The translations under genes and the position numbers were made by a program. Below are positions 29,176-38,375 of a DNA stretch of 42,916 nt, piece after piece. Position 1 is the stretch's first letter. Every line of letters begins with the position of its first letter. The stretch lies in contig JAUWPE010000006.1 in assembly GCA_030611765.1 (NCBI GenBank), forward strand, positions 1 to 42,916. The letters are read 5' to 3'. Below the pieces are notes generated by a model. It was not told the DNA's origin. It saw only the letters and a list, made by a program, of their open reading frames with translations, and did no database searches. Source of the DNA: Candidatus Cloacimonadota bacterium (GTDB lineage Bacteria > Cloacimonadota > Cloacimonadia > JGIOTU-2).

Positions 29176-31059
29176 TTATAAAATTGTAATGATTTTCTCA
29201 GCAATTGATTCCGGATCAAGATGAAAATATGCATACACATCTTCACTGTTGCCGGAAATGCCGTAATGTGTTACACCAAAAGCATGCACACGTGCAGGCA
29301 AGCCAAACTTATTCATTTTTGCCGCAACAATCGAGCCCATGCCGGTATTCACATTATGGTCTTCATAAGTAAAAACGCGTTTGTGTTTTGCAATCTTTTT
29401 TAAATCATCTTCCTGAATTTGAGATATAGATGAGATATTCCACACATCAATAGATATTCCTTGTTTCATTAGTAATTCATGAACTTTCAACGCTTTTTCA
29501 ACCATTACTCCTATTGCGATCAATGCAGCATCTTTACCTTTTCGAAGATGATCAACTGAACCGTATCGGAATACATAATTCTTACCATAAAATTCATTTC
29601 CCTGCCCATCGGTAACAATTGCCGTTTCCGATCTACCAATTGGGACATAGAAATTGCCTGACATTGAAGAGATATATCGAATTATCTTATCTGCCTGGTT
29701 CCCATCAGCAGGAATAATAATTCTGAAACCATACAAATTGCTCATCAGAGAGATGTAGTCAATACACTGATGTGTTTTGCCATCTTCGCCGACATTAAGT
29801 CCGACGTGAGTTGTTACAAGTTTCAGATTCGTTTTATTTATATCATTCAATCGCTGCTGGTTGTAGGTTTCATCTACTCCAAATACACCAAAATCAGAAA
29901 AGAAGGTCACGATATTTTCCTTTGACATCACACCTGCTACCACTGCGGTATTATGTTCTTGAATACCTCCCTGATAGAATTTCTCAGGATTTTCCTTTGC
30001 GAATTGAGACGTTTTCACAGAACCAGCAAGATCACAATCAAAGACTGCAAACTGTACATCTTTATTTTTCTGAGCCAGACCAGCGAGTGCTTTTCCATAA
30101 GCATTTCTGCAGGCAACGGGTTTTTCTTTTGAATAAAAGATGCTTTCACCTTTTTTAATATACGGATAATTTGGATGGAATATTTCGGGATCAAGAGGGA
30201 TAAATCCTTCCCTTATTTTGATATATTTATCCAAATCGTTTTCTAATCCAAGCTCCTTGAGTGCGTTACCACATTCATCATAAGTTAGGGCTTTTCCGTG
30301 AAATCCTTCATCATTTTCCATGAAAGATACTCCGTGTCCCATCACAGTATGAGCGATGAGCACAGTCGGATTTCCGCTAGCATTTGCTTTGTCCAGCGCA
30401 TCAAATATCTCATTAAAATCATGTCCGTTGATCTCAATTACATCCCATCCGTCCGATTCATAATTAGCTTTGATATTCTGAGGCATCACATCATGAATGC
30501 TACCGCTTATTTGGAGTTGATTATAGTCCACAAGTGCGGTGATGTTTGAAAGATCATACTTTTTTACAAACCTTCGGGCTTCAGTCAATTGACCTTTTTG
30601 CTGTTCCCCGTCCCCCATGCACACGTACACATTATACCTTAATCCTTTTTGTTTGCCAGCCAGTGCAAATCCTGCTCCTGCGGAAAGTCCCTGACCCAAA
30701 TTGCCGGTTGCCCATTCAACACCTGGCACATCGGGCTCTATATGACCTTCAAATATACTTCCGGCTTTTCTGAAATATGCAATTGCATCATCAACGTTAA
30801 AGAAACCGAAATGTCCCAAAACAGAATAAATACCAGGCGCAGTATGCCCGTGACTTACTACAACTCTATCACGTTTTTCACTCTTTCGATTTTCAGGAGT
30901 TATATTTGCATATGTATAGATAGCGAGATACATATCAAGAGAAGACATCGAGCCGCCGGGATGTCCGCTCTTCGCAATGGTTGTCATCTTGATGATATCA
31001 CCTTTACAGATTCTACTTAATTCTGTAAGTTGATCGATTGAAAATATCAAATTTGTCAT
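29176..31059 (-). CDS. tkt: Transketolase
   Basis: KSGHPGGSMSSLDMYLAIY, NLGQGLSAGAGFALAGK, VCMGDGEQQKGQLTEA, Pyr domain EHNTAVVAGV, THVGLNVGEDGKTHQ. Confidence 0.9.
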   Translation of the reverse strand: MTNLIFSIDQLTELSRICKGDIIKMTTIAKSGHPGGSMSSLDMYLAIYTYANITPENRKSEKRDRVVVSHGHTAPGIYSVLGHFGFFNVDDAIAYFRKAGSIFEGHIEPDVPGVEWATGNLGQGLSAGAGFALAGKQKGLRYNVYVCMGDGEQQKGQLTEARRFVKKYDLSNITALVDYNQLQISGSIHDVMPQNIKANYESDGWDVIEINGHDFNEIFDALDKANASGNPTVLIAHTVMGHGVSFMENDEGFHGKALTYDECGNALKELGLENDLDKYIKIREGFIPLDPEIFHPNYPYIKKGESIFYSKEKPVACRNAYGKALAGLAQKNKDVQFAVFDCDLAGSVKTSQFAKENPEKFYQGGIQEHNTAVVAGVMSKENIVTFFSDFGVFGVDETYNQQRLNDINKTNLKLVTTHVGLNVGEDGKTHQCIDYISLMSNLYGFRIIIPADGNQADKIIRYISSMSGNFYVPIGRSETAIVTDGQGNEFYGKNYVFRYGSVDHLRKGKDAALIAIGVMVEKALKVHELLMKQGISIDVWNISSISQIQEDDLKKIAKHKRVFTYEDHNVNTGMGSIVAAKMNKFGLPARVHAFGVTHYGISGNSEDVYAYFHLDPESIAEKIITIL

Positions 31060-31799
31060 AATGCCAGTCCTTTAATTATTAATTCTTTCTGGTATTCGAC
31101 GATTTCTTTGATACCTTTTTCTGCATATTTGAGCATTTTTTGAAGTTGTTCAGAAGTAAAAGGTGTTTTTTCGCTGGCTCCCTGAACTTCGATGTAATTT
31201 CCATTCTCATCCATCACAATATTCATATCGACCTGCGCTGCCAAATCTTCATCATAAGCAAGGTCAAGCAGAACAGTATCCTGAACAATTCCGGTACTGA
31301 TCGCACCGATAAAATTTTTAATTGGGAATTCGCTGATCCATTTTTTTTCTGACATGAAAGTGCAGGCATCATATAAAGCAATAAAACTACCGTTGATTGC
31401 AGCAGTTCTTGTCCCGCCATCTGCCTGTATGACATCGCAATCCATTATAATTTGTTTTCCCGGAATTAAACTCAGATCAAAGATCGCTCGGAGTGAACGC
31501 CCGATCAATCGCTGGATCTCCTGACTTCTTCCCTTTATTTTTCCCTGATATCTATCACGCAGGATTCTCTTGTTCACACTTCGCGGGAGCATATCATATT
31601 CAGCAGTAAGCCACCCTTGATTTGCACCACTCTCCCTAATAAATTGTGGTACTTTGTGATCAATGGATGCTGTGCAGATCACTTTTGTGTTGCCCAACTC
31701 GACAAGCACAGAACCTTCCGGATCATTAAGATAATTCCTTGTGATCCTTATTTCTCTTAACTGGTCAGCTTTTCGACTGTCATTTCTCTTGTAGCTCAT
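31056..31799 (-). CDS. rph: Ribonuclease PH
   Basis: GSVLVELGNTKVICTASID, RQGKIKGRSQEIQRLIGRSLRA-like block, DCDVIQADGGTRTAAINGS; start placed at MSYKRNDSRKADQLR. Confidence 0.95.
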   Translation of the reverse strand: MSYKRNDSRKADQLREIRITRNYLNDPEGSVLVELGNTKVICTASIDHKVPQFIRESGANQGWLTAEYDMLPRSVNKRILRDRYQGKIKGRSQEIQRLIGRSLRAIFDLSLIPGKQIIMDCDVIQADGGTRTAAINGSFIALYDACTFMSEKKWISEFPIKNFIGAISTGIVQDTVLLDLAYDEDLAAQVDMNIVMDENGNYIEVQGASEKTPFTSEQLQKMLKYAEKGIKEIVEYQKELIIKGLAL

Positions 31800-32805
31800 T
31801 GGATTCCTTTTCTTTATCCTGTTTTTCTTCGATCTCTTTTTTGGGCGTTTCAACAATTTCTTTGATCAACCGCATGAACGTTTGGTTATCAATCTCTTTT
31901 TTTGTTGTTTGGATTTCCTTAATTTCTTTTGCAAGTTCTCCTGGCATTTTCTTCTCCAGAGTCAGAGTTAGTGCGATAGAGCTATTCTGCGCTTCATCCA
32001 CATGATTTCTTTGCGTTCTTCCGGAAAGAAATGCGACTATCTCCATTCCGAACAGAATTGTAAGCCAGGTAAAATAAAGCCATATCATAAAGATTGGGAA
32101 CGCACCAAGCGTACCATATACAGAGCGAACATTCGTAAAAGTCGCAATATACCAGTCAAAACCACCCTTTCCAATTGACCAGATGATACTTGTAAACACA
32201 GCTCCTAAAAGAGCATGACTCACTTTTGGATGCATTGGAGAAACAATTTCATAAAGAGCAAAAATAAGCAGTAGGATACCAAGATATGGAATTAGTTTTA
32301 TGAATATCCCGATATTAATTACCTGGCTGATCACAGGTATGGAGGATGCAACAAGAAGCGCAGCGAGAACGATAAATCCTCCTACAATTGCAGCAATGAA
32401 ACGTTCAAAATCTCTAAAAACAGAATGATTTTTCGGCTTCTGAGCTTTAAGAATTTTATCAAGGGTATGTGATATGGATTTGAACAGAAAAAATGATGTC
32501 ACAACAAGCAAAATGATCCCGATGACATCAATATCTGTTCTTCGAGCGAGCATCTCATTAAAAATGTCCTTCATAACTTCAGCTGATTTTGGTATGAAGG
32601 TCTCAAAAATGAAATTGATAAATACATCCTTGATCTTTACAACAGTAATATTCGGAGTGAACAGAAAAATTACCATAATAAAAGGGATGAAGGCAAGAAA
32701 AGTTATATAGGCAAGCCCTGAAGCTCTTAAAAATGCCTGATCGTCAGTGAAGTTTGAATAGATGATCTTAAGATTCTGCCAGAATTTTTGTAAGCTTTTT
32801 TTCAT
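31780..32805 (-). CDS. YihY/BrkB-family membrane protein
   Basis: DDQAFLRASGLAYITFLAFIPF; FPIFMIWLYFTWLTILFGMEI. Confidence 0.9.
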   Translation of the reverse strand: MKKSLQKFWQNLKIIYSNFTDDQAFLRASGLAYITFLAFIPFIMVIFLFTPNITVVKIKDVFINFIFETFIPKSAEVMKDIFNEMLARRTDIDVIGIILLVVTSFFLFKSISHTLDKILKAQKPKNHSVFRDFERFIAAIVGGFIVLAALLVASSIPVISQVINIGIFIKLIPYLGILLLIFALYEIVSPMHPKVSHALLGAVFTSIIWSIGKGGFDWYIATFTNVRSVYGTLGAFPIFMIWLYFTWLTILFGMEIVAFLSGRTQRNHVDEAQNSSIALTLTLEKKMPGELAKEIKEIQTTKKEIDNQTFMRLIKEIVETPKKEIEEKQDKEKESNELQEK

Positions 32806-32808
32806 GTG

Positions 32809-34035
32809 CTACTCGTATCGTAATATTTTTATTGGATCTGATCTACTCGCCTGCATAGCTGGAAAGAAACCTGCCACAAAACCAACTCCGACTGACAGAG
32901 CAAGTGCGATAATTATCATATTTGGATTTGCTGATGTTGGTGAAGATAGAAATTTTTCTAATGCCCGAAGAAGAGACAGCCCTAAAATAACCCCTATTAT
33001 TCCGCCCAGCAAACTCATGAAGGTTGTTTGAATCAAAAACTGAACAAGGATATCTTTTCTCCTTGCACCCACAGCCATTCGAACACCGATCTCTCGCAAA
33101 CGTTCTTTTACCGAGGCAAGACTGATATTTGTGATGACAATTCCTCCAACTATCAGCGAAATACCACCAACGATCATGAGTATCAATTGTGTATCATTTG
33201 AACTTTTCTTGATGTTTTCTAATCTGTCGCTGTTGGCACGCACTTCAAAGATATCTTCTCCATTGCGTAATGCTTTTAGGAATTGGTTTAACCGTTCCTG
33301 AGTTGGTTTGACCATTTCTATAGAAGAAACCTGAAAATTTATCTCGTCGATCGGCTCATCAGCATATAATTTTTTAAGCATCGTGGTGAGCGGAATGAAA
33401 GACTGCTGATTCAGCCAATCCATAGGATTATGACCTTTCCATCCAGTTACATCAATCTTTTTCTCTTCCATGATACCAATTACTTTGAATTGATTATTAC
33501 TAATTGTGATATTTTTTCCCATAGCATTTTCTTTTCCAAATAGTGCATCCTTGACCCGTACTCCGATCGCAATTACACGCGATGCCTGCTTAATGTCAAA
33601 TTCGGAAATGAACCTTCCTTCTCCAATATGGAAATTTTCAGCATCTTGATAGGCGGGGAAAATACCGTTCACGCGAGTAGAATAATTTTTATCTTTATAC
33701 TTCATTTGAAGCCATTTTGAGCTTTCCGGGCTGAAATTCAGAAGATCGGGAAAATAGTTTCTGATCAATCTCATATCCTTAAGCGTTAGACGCTGGTCAT
33801 AAATTTGTGAACGCTCATCTAAGTCAAAAGTCCATTTTGTATCTATTGAGAGTTTAAGGACACCTCCGCGTTCTTCAAGCCATCGAATGGACTGTTCGCG
33901 ACCGCCCTGCACAATCGCAAGCACCGCAATAATGGACATCGTGCCAAGGATCACACCAAGCATAGTTATCAAAGTTCTTCCCACGTTATGTGCCATATCA
34001 ACGATACCGAGTTTTATGTTATAAAAAATACTCAT
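32809..34035 (-). CDS. MacB/LolC-type ABC transporter permease (FtsX domain)
   Basis: RTLITMLGVILGTMSIIAVLAIVQGG; SVKERLREIGVRMAVGARRKDILVQFL; GFFPAMQASRSDPIKILRYE. Confidence 0.94.
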   Translation of the reverse strand: MSIFYNIKLGIVDMAHNVGRTLITMLGVILGTMSIIAVLAIVQGGREQSIRWLEERGGVLKLSIDTKWTFDLDERSQIYDQRLTLKDMRLIRNYFPDLLNFSPESSKWLQMKYKDKNYSTRVNGIFPAYQDAENFHIGEGRFISEFDIKQASRVIAIGVRVKDALFGKENAMGKNITISNNQFKVIGIMEEKKIDVTGWKGHNPMDWLNQQSFIPLTTMLKKLYADEPIDEINFQVSSIEMVKPTQERLNQFLKALRNGEDIFEVRANSDRLENIKKSSNDTQLILMIVGGISLIVGGIVITNISLASVKERLREIGVRMAVGARRKDILVQFLIQTTFMSLLGGIIGVILGLSLLRALEKFLSSPTSANPNMIIIALALSVGVGFVAGFFPAMQASRSDPIKILRYE

Positions 34036-34706
34036 CAGTTTATAATTTTCCCATCACCAAGTGTGATGATGCGTTGTGTCTTTTGAGCAATATTACTATC
34101 ATGCGTGACCACGATAATAGTATGTCCCTGCTCATGGAGATCCGAGAATATTTTCATTATACTGCTCCCGGAAGTGCTGTCCAGATTACCTGTTGGTTCG
34201 TCAGCAAGAATGATGGATGGATTATTCGCCAATGCTCTGGCGATGGCTGTTCGTTGTCTTTCTCCACCCGACAATTCCTGCGGTTTGTGTTTCAAGCGGT
34301 GGTCGAGTCCTACTCTTTCAAGAACTTCAGATGCCCGTTGTTTTCTCTCTTTCTTATGAACTCCTGCATACATGAGTGGCAGTTCAACATTTTCAAGTAC
34401 ATTCATGTTTGGCAACAGGTTAAAAACCTGAAAGACAAAACCGATCTTGTTATTGCGTACCTCAGCAAGTTTATTATAATTAAAATCACTCACCTTTTCA
34501 TTATCTAAATAATACACGCCTTCTGTAGGTGTATCAAGACAACCCAAAATATGAAGTAATGTGGATTTGCCGGAACCGGAAGGTCCCATAATTGCAGTAT
34601 AAGTATTTTTTTCAATAGAAAGATCAATACCTGCGAGAGCGGGAACTTTCACCTTTCCCATCTGATAGATCTTCGTAATATTCTCGATCTGTATTACTAG
34701 TGTCAT
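34035..34706 (-). CDS. LolD/MacB-type ABC transporter ATPase; start codon supplied by IS terminal repeat
   Basis: MGPSGSGKSTLLHILGCLD, LSGGERQRTAIARALANNP, ILADEPTGNLD. Confidence 0.95.
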   Translation of the reverse strand: MTLVIQIENITKIYQMGKVKVPALAGIDLSIEKNTYTAIMGPSGSGKSTLLHILGCLDTPTEGVYYLDNEKVSDFNYNKLAEVRNNKIGFVFQVFNLLPNMNVLENVELPLMYAGVHKKERKQRASEVLERVGLDHRLKHKPQELSGGERQRTAIARALANNPSIILADEPTGNLDSTSGSSIMKIFSDLHEQGHTIIVVTHDSNIAQKTQRIITLGDGKIIN

Positions 34707-34707
34707 G

Positions 34708-35331
34708 TCAAGACTCGATAGTCGGATAAAGTCTTTTGAGTTTTATTCGTGCATCATCAGTAGTAAATTGCCAATTGATTATGCTATTTTTTGAGTTTCT
34801 ACATTCTACCCAGGCTTCTACTTCTTTTTCTATCGTTTCAATGTCTTTTATTCTTCTATTAAGACATTGACCTTGTAAAACATTCAGTTCAATTTCAGCC
34901 ATATTCAGCCAGCTTCCATGTTTAGGGGTATATATTATTTCAAATCGATCAACTAATTTTTTAGCTTCTTCCGGGATAAATATTTCATAAAAAGATCCAA
35001 TTTTATGTGTACCATAATTATCCATTACTATCGTAATCTTTTTTACTTGAGGATATTGATCTGAGATATTCTTCATAAATTGCGCCCAATCCACTTTAGT
35101 TTTGGTCTTAGTCACCCTTGCTATCCGCTTACCAACTAATGGCTCTGATGCAATGAATATGTTGCTCATGCCATTACGCTTATATTCATAGTCATATTTT
35201 GCTGCTTGCCCCGGTTTCATTTTTATTGGTAATTTTGTTTCCTCGATGAGTTGTTTGGGAGATTCATCCATACATATTACCGGATTTGCTGCATCATAAG
35301 GCCTTTTGTAAACGTCTAATACCCGTTCCAT
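34708..35331 (-). CDS. IS630-family transposase, DDE catalytic part (ORF B)
   Basis: MDNYGTHKIGSFYE, YTPKHGSWLNMAEIELNVLQGQCLNRRI. Confidence 0.93.
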   Translation of the reverse strand: MERVLDVYKRPYDAANPVICMDESPKQLIEETKLPIKMKPGQAAKYDYEYKRNGMSNIFIASEPLVGKRIARVTKTKTKVDWAQFMKNISDQYPQVKKITIVMDNYGTHKIGSFYEIFIPEEAKKLVDRFEIIYTPKHGSWLNMAEIELNVLQGQCLNRRIKDIETIEKEVEAWVECRNSKNSIINWQFTTDDARIKLKRLYPTIES

Positions 35332-35375
35332 ATTTGCAACGAAATTACTATTTTGGCTCGGAGGAATAACCCATC

Positions 35376-35843
35376 CTATGCTTTTCCAGGGCTTAAGTTC
35401 GTTTTTTTTAAAACCTGACGAACCGTTTCATGGGAGATACTTTCTATATAATTTAACTCTACCATTTTATCCGCTAAAAGTCTTAATGACCATTTGGCAA
35501 AACCCGCTGGCGGTTCTCCACAGCATAAAGCTACCAAGTGGGCTTCCACTTCTCCGTCTGCTTTTTTTATGTAGGTACGTTTCGGTTTGGGTGGATTGAA
35601 TATAGCATCGTAGCCTTCTTCAACAAATTTCTTTTTTATGCGATCAATCGTTTTCATGCTTACATGAACGATAGTGCTGATTGTTTGATTTGTGTATCTT
35701 TTAGAATGTTCACCTGTGTCACAGTTCAATAGGATTAAAGCACTCTTGATTTTTGTCGATAAATGAACCCCTTTACTGATCATTACTTCAAGTTCTTCCC
35801 GCTCTGAGTAAGTTAAAGTTATTACATATTTAATCATTTTCAT
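35376..35843 (-). CDS. IS630-family transposase, N-terminal HTH part (ORF A)
   Basis: Winged-helix/HTH IS630 N-terminal region, FAKWSLRLLADKMVELNYIESISHETVRQVLKK; likely start 35843 (GGA upstream), ORF opens 35897. Confidence 0.88.
   Translation of the reverse strand: MKMIKYVITLTYSEREELEVMISKGVHLSTKIKSALILLNCDTGEHSKRYTNQTISTIVHVSMKTIDRIKKKFVEEGYDAIFNPPKPKRTYIKKADGEVEAHLVALCCGEPPAGFAKWSLRLLADKMVELNYIESISHETVRQVLKKTNLSPGKA
35402..35409 (-). other. Candidate -1 ribosomal frameshift site (A8 on minus strand)
   Basis: TTA AAA AAA ACG; slipping -1 yields VLKKNELKPWKSIGWVIPPSQNSNFVANMERVLDVYKRPYD, joining ORF A and B. Confidence 0.7.
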
Positions 35844-35913
35844 TCCTCTTTTTGAGGACAAAAATAATTTTATCTTGCGACTTGTCAAGCTTGACATGAC
35901 ACTAGGTTGTTAT

Positions 35914-36747
35914 TCATTTTTTCCTTCGTATGCTCATAGTTCCGGAATTGTAAATTTTCAGGGAATAATTTCCATCATGTGTAAGCGCTTTATCTACTTC
36001 TTGCATAATATAAATATTCTTAATCAATTTTTTATAAACCTTCAATTGTGATTCAAAAGGAAACCAGATATTTGCAATGCATTTTGCTGCAGATGACAGA
36101 AATTTCTCGGTTTTTGATTCCGCCTTTTCCCATCTGTCTGCTTTGACTTTATTTGGAGTAAGGAAATAATAATCTATTAATGTATCATAGGATTTATTTA
36201 TTCTGTAAATAGTTTCGTATAGATAATTTTCAAGATTTGGAATGTGGTATCGTCTTTTACCAACATCAAGCTGTAATTCGCCAAAATGTTTTCGCACATC
36301 TGCTTCATATATCTTATGAGGTACCTCCTCATATCCAAATCTATATTTCCCATCAGTATGAAATGGTTGATGCAGGTCAGCGATATAGTGAGAAATAACT
36401 CCCATTTCAAAGATAAGAATTTTTAGAGGATTATCAAGAATATGTTTCAGATAGTAGCTACAATTAGGATGATATATTAAAGAATCACGATTCTCAATCA
36501 TATTCTCTATCAGCTCGATTTCTTTTAGGATTTTCTTCACTACACATCCGTAATGATATCCAGAAGGGTTTGGAGTGCAGTTATAATAATGATTTGTCGT
36601 ATCGCAAAAAAGTCTATCCGGTGCAATGATACCGAGCTCGAAATATTCGGGATACACACTTATCAACTCATTAAAGAATGGCGACATTTTTGATAATGCC
36701 AACTTACACAGTTGTATATGGGTTGTGGGACTCCAAATCCAATTCAT
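35914..36747 (-). CDS. Zinc-dependent phospholipase C-like (S1/P1 nuclease fold) protein
   Basis: WSPTTHIQLCKLAL N-term; GVISHYIADLHQPFHTDGK metal-binding motif. Confidence 0.7.
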   Translation of the reverse strand: MNWIWSPTTHIQLCKLALSKMSPFFNELISVYPEYFELGIIAPDRLFCDTTNHYYNCTPNPSGYHYGCVVKKILKEIELIENMIENRDSLIYHPNCSYYLKHILDNPLKILIFEMGVISHYIADLHQPFHTDGKYRFGYEEVPHKIYEADVRKHFGELQLDVGKRRYHIPNLENYLYETIYRINKSYDTLIDYYFLTPNKVKADRWEKAESKTEKFLSSAAKCIANIWFPFESQLKVYKKLIKNIYIMQEVDKALTHDGNYSLKIYNSGTMSIRRKK

Positions 36748-36752
36748 GATCT

Positions 36753-37190
36753 TTAGCGGCGCATTGCCCGATCCATCTCTCGTTCGGCATCACGGGCTTT
36801 GATCTTGTCACGCTTTTCATAAGCTCGTTTTCCTTTTGCTAGAGCGAGTGTGATCTTTGCCAGTCCGTTCTCATTGATATAGAGAGAGAGCGGGATTAAT
36901 GTATATCCTTTTTCTGTAATTTTGGTTTCTAATCTATGAATTTCATATTTATGCATGAGCAGTTTGCGAGACCGCTTTGGATTATAATCATAATTAAAAC
37001 CCTTATCATAAGGGCTTATATGAAGGTTTTCTAACCAGAGTTCACCCTCTTTTACTCGAGCATAACTGTCTATAAAATTCACTCTTCCTTCGCGTATAGA
37101 TTTGATCTCATTACCTGTAAGCACGATGCCCGTTTCATAGGTTTTCTCTATGTAGTAATCCTTAGCAGCCTTTTTATTTTTAAACTCCAT
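36753..37190 (-). CDS. smpB: SsrA-binding protein SmpB
   Basis: YFIE-like YYIEKTYETGIVLTGNEIKSIREGRVNFIDSYA; ALAKGKRAYEKRDKIKARDAEREMDRAMR. Confidence 0.98.
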   Translation of the reverse strand: MEFKNKKAAKDYYIEKTYETGIVLTGNEIKSIREGRVNFIDSYARVKEGELWLENLHISPYDKGFNYDYNPKRSRKLLMHKYEIHRLETKITEKGYTLIPLSLYINENGLAKITLALAKGKRAYEKRDKIKARDAEREMDRAMRR

Positions 37191-37192
37191 GC

Positions 37193-38152
37193 TTATTTCT
37201 TATAATATTCAATGATTTCCTGCAGGATTCTGGTTAAAGAGACTTTGGGCTTATAGTCGATATCCCTTCCGGCTTTTGAGAGGTCGGGAATGCGTCTTTT
37301 CATATCCTCGAATCCTTCTTCATAAGCTTCTTCGTAGGGAATAAGTTTGATTTTGGATTCACTATTTGTGATCTCTTTTACTTTTTTTGCCAGATTGTAG
37401 ATCGTGATTTCTTCGTTGGTTCCAATGTTGTATATTTGTCCAATGCATTTGTCATTATCCATAAGTTTTACAATAGCTTCAACGATATCGCCTACATAGC
37501 CAAAACAACGGGACTGCTTCCCATCTCCATAAACAGTAATGGGATGATTGAATAACGCCTGCTGTACGAAGCGGGGAACGACCATGCCGTATTGACCTGT
37601 TTGCCGAGGACCAACGGTGTTGAATAAACGGGCTATAACAACAGGCAATTTCTTCTCATGCAGATACGCAAGTGCGAGGAATTCATCAATTGCTTTTGAC
37701 TCTGCATAGGACCATCTTCTAATTGTCGTAGGACCATATACACGCATAGCATCTTCTTTAAAGGGGAGTTCGTCTGATTTACCGTACACTTCTGATGTTG
37801 AGGCAATGAATATCTTTTTCTTATACTTATTTGCAATCTTTAAAAGAATCTCAGAGCCACCTACATTTGTCTCTATCGTTTGAACTGGATTATCAACAAT
37901 GAAACGAACACCAACAGCAGCTGCGAGATGGTAAATTTGGTCACAACCTTTTACCATTTCGTCTACCAGTTCACGGTTAAAGATCGTATTGATGTGCACC
38001 TCAAGATTTTTGTGACGATAGATGTTTTTAATATTTGCCAATCGTCCTGTTGATAGATTATCGATAATGATCACATAATGACCCATTTTAAGTAGATGTT
38101 CAGCAAGATATGAGCCAATAAATCCGGAACCGCCTGTAATTAAAATTTTCAT
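37193..38152 (-). CDS. NAD-dependent sugar-nucleotide epimerase/decarboxylase (extended SDR)
   Basis: MKILITGGSGFIGSYLAEHLL, STSEVYGKSDELPF, YAESKAIDEF, RLFNTVGPRQTGQYGMVVPRFV; start placed at internal ATG. Confidence 0.93.
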   Translation of the reverse strand: MKILITGGSGFIGSYLAEHLLKMGHYVIIIDNLSTGRLANIKNIYRHKNLEVHINTIFNRELVDEMVKGCDQIYHLAAAVGVRFIVDNPVQTIETNVGGSEILLKIANKYKKKIFIASTSEVYGKSDELPFKEDAMRVYGPTTIRRWSYAESKAIDEFLALAYLHEKKLPVVIARLFNTVGPRQTGQYGMVVPRFVQQALFNHPITVYGDGKQSRCFGYVGDIVEAIVKLMDNDKCIGQIYNIGTNEEITIYNLAKKVKEITNSESKIKLIPYEEAYEEGFEDMKRRIPDLSKAGRDIDYKPKVSLTRILQEIIEYYKK

Positions 38153-38375
38153 TACTACTCCTATATATAATAATACGTCAAACACGATATATTGGTTTTT
38201 TAGGCAAGTTTTTTCCGATTCTCGATATTCCTAACATTTATACCGTCAAACAGATGCTTTAATTCGAATCAATATTTATATCTTTTATCTGAGAATATAT
38301 TTGCTATTACATAAAGGTTATTGCATTAGTAAATTTTATATTCTCTTTGTTTTCAAAAGCTTTTACAAAATGAGT

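Larger units (their letters stand above)
34700..35902 (-). mobile_element. Complete IS630-family insertion sequence (1203 bp) with TA target duplication
   Basis: Perfect 13-bp terminal repeats GTGTCATGTCAAG (34700-34712) / CTTGACATGACAC (35890-35902), flanking TA at 34698-34699 and 35903-35904; encodes IS630-type transposase. Confidence 0.93.

Noticed and set aside
29811-31020. Plus-strand ORFs opposite transketolase (29811-30158, 30298-30549, 30546-30773, 30649-31020)
   Set aside because: Antisense shadows of a well-supported transketolase gene with low-complexity, non-protein-like sequences.
34690-34712. TTGACA in the IS terminal repeat as an outward -35 making a hybrid promoter
   Set aside because: No acceptable -10 hexamer at 16-18 nt spacing in the flank on either side; left as unproven.
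35505-35516. CCCGCTGGCGG inside the IS as another copy of the recG palindrome
   Set aside because: Only a short partial match (CCGC-TG-GCGG), explained by transposase codons for PPAGF; not the ATCCGCCAGCTGGCGGAT element.
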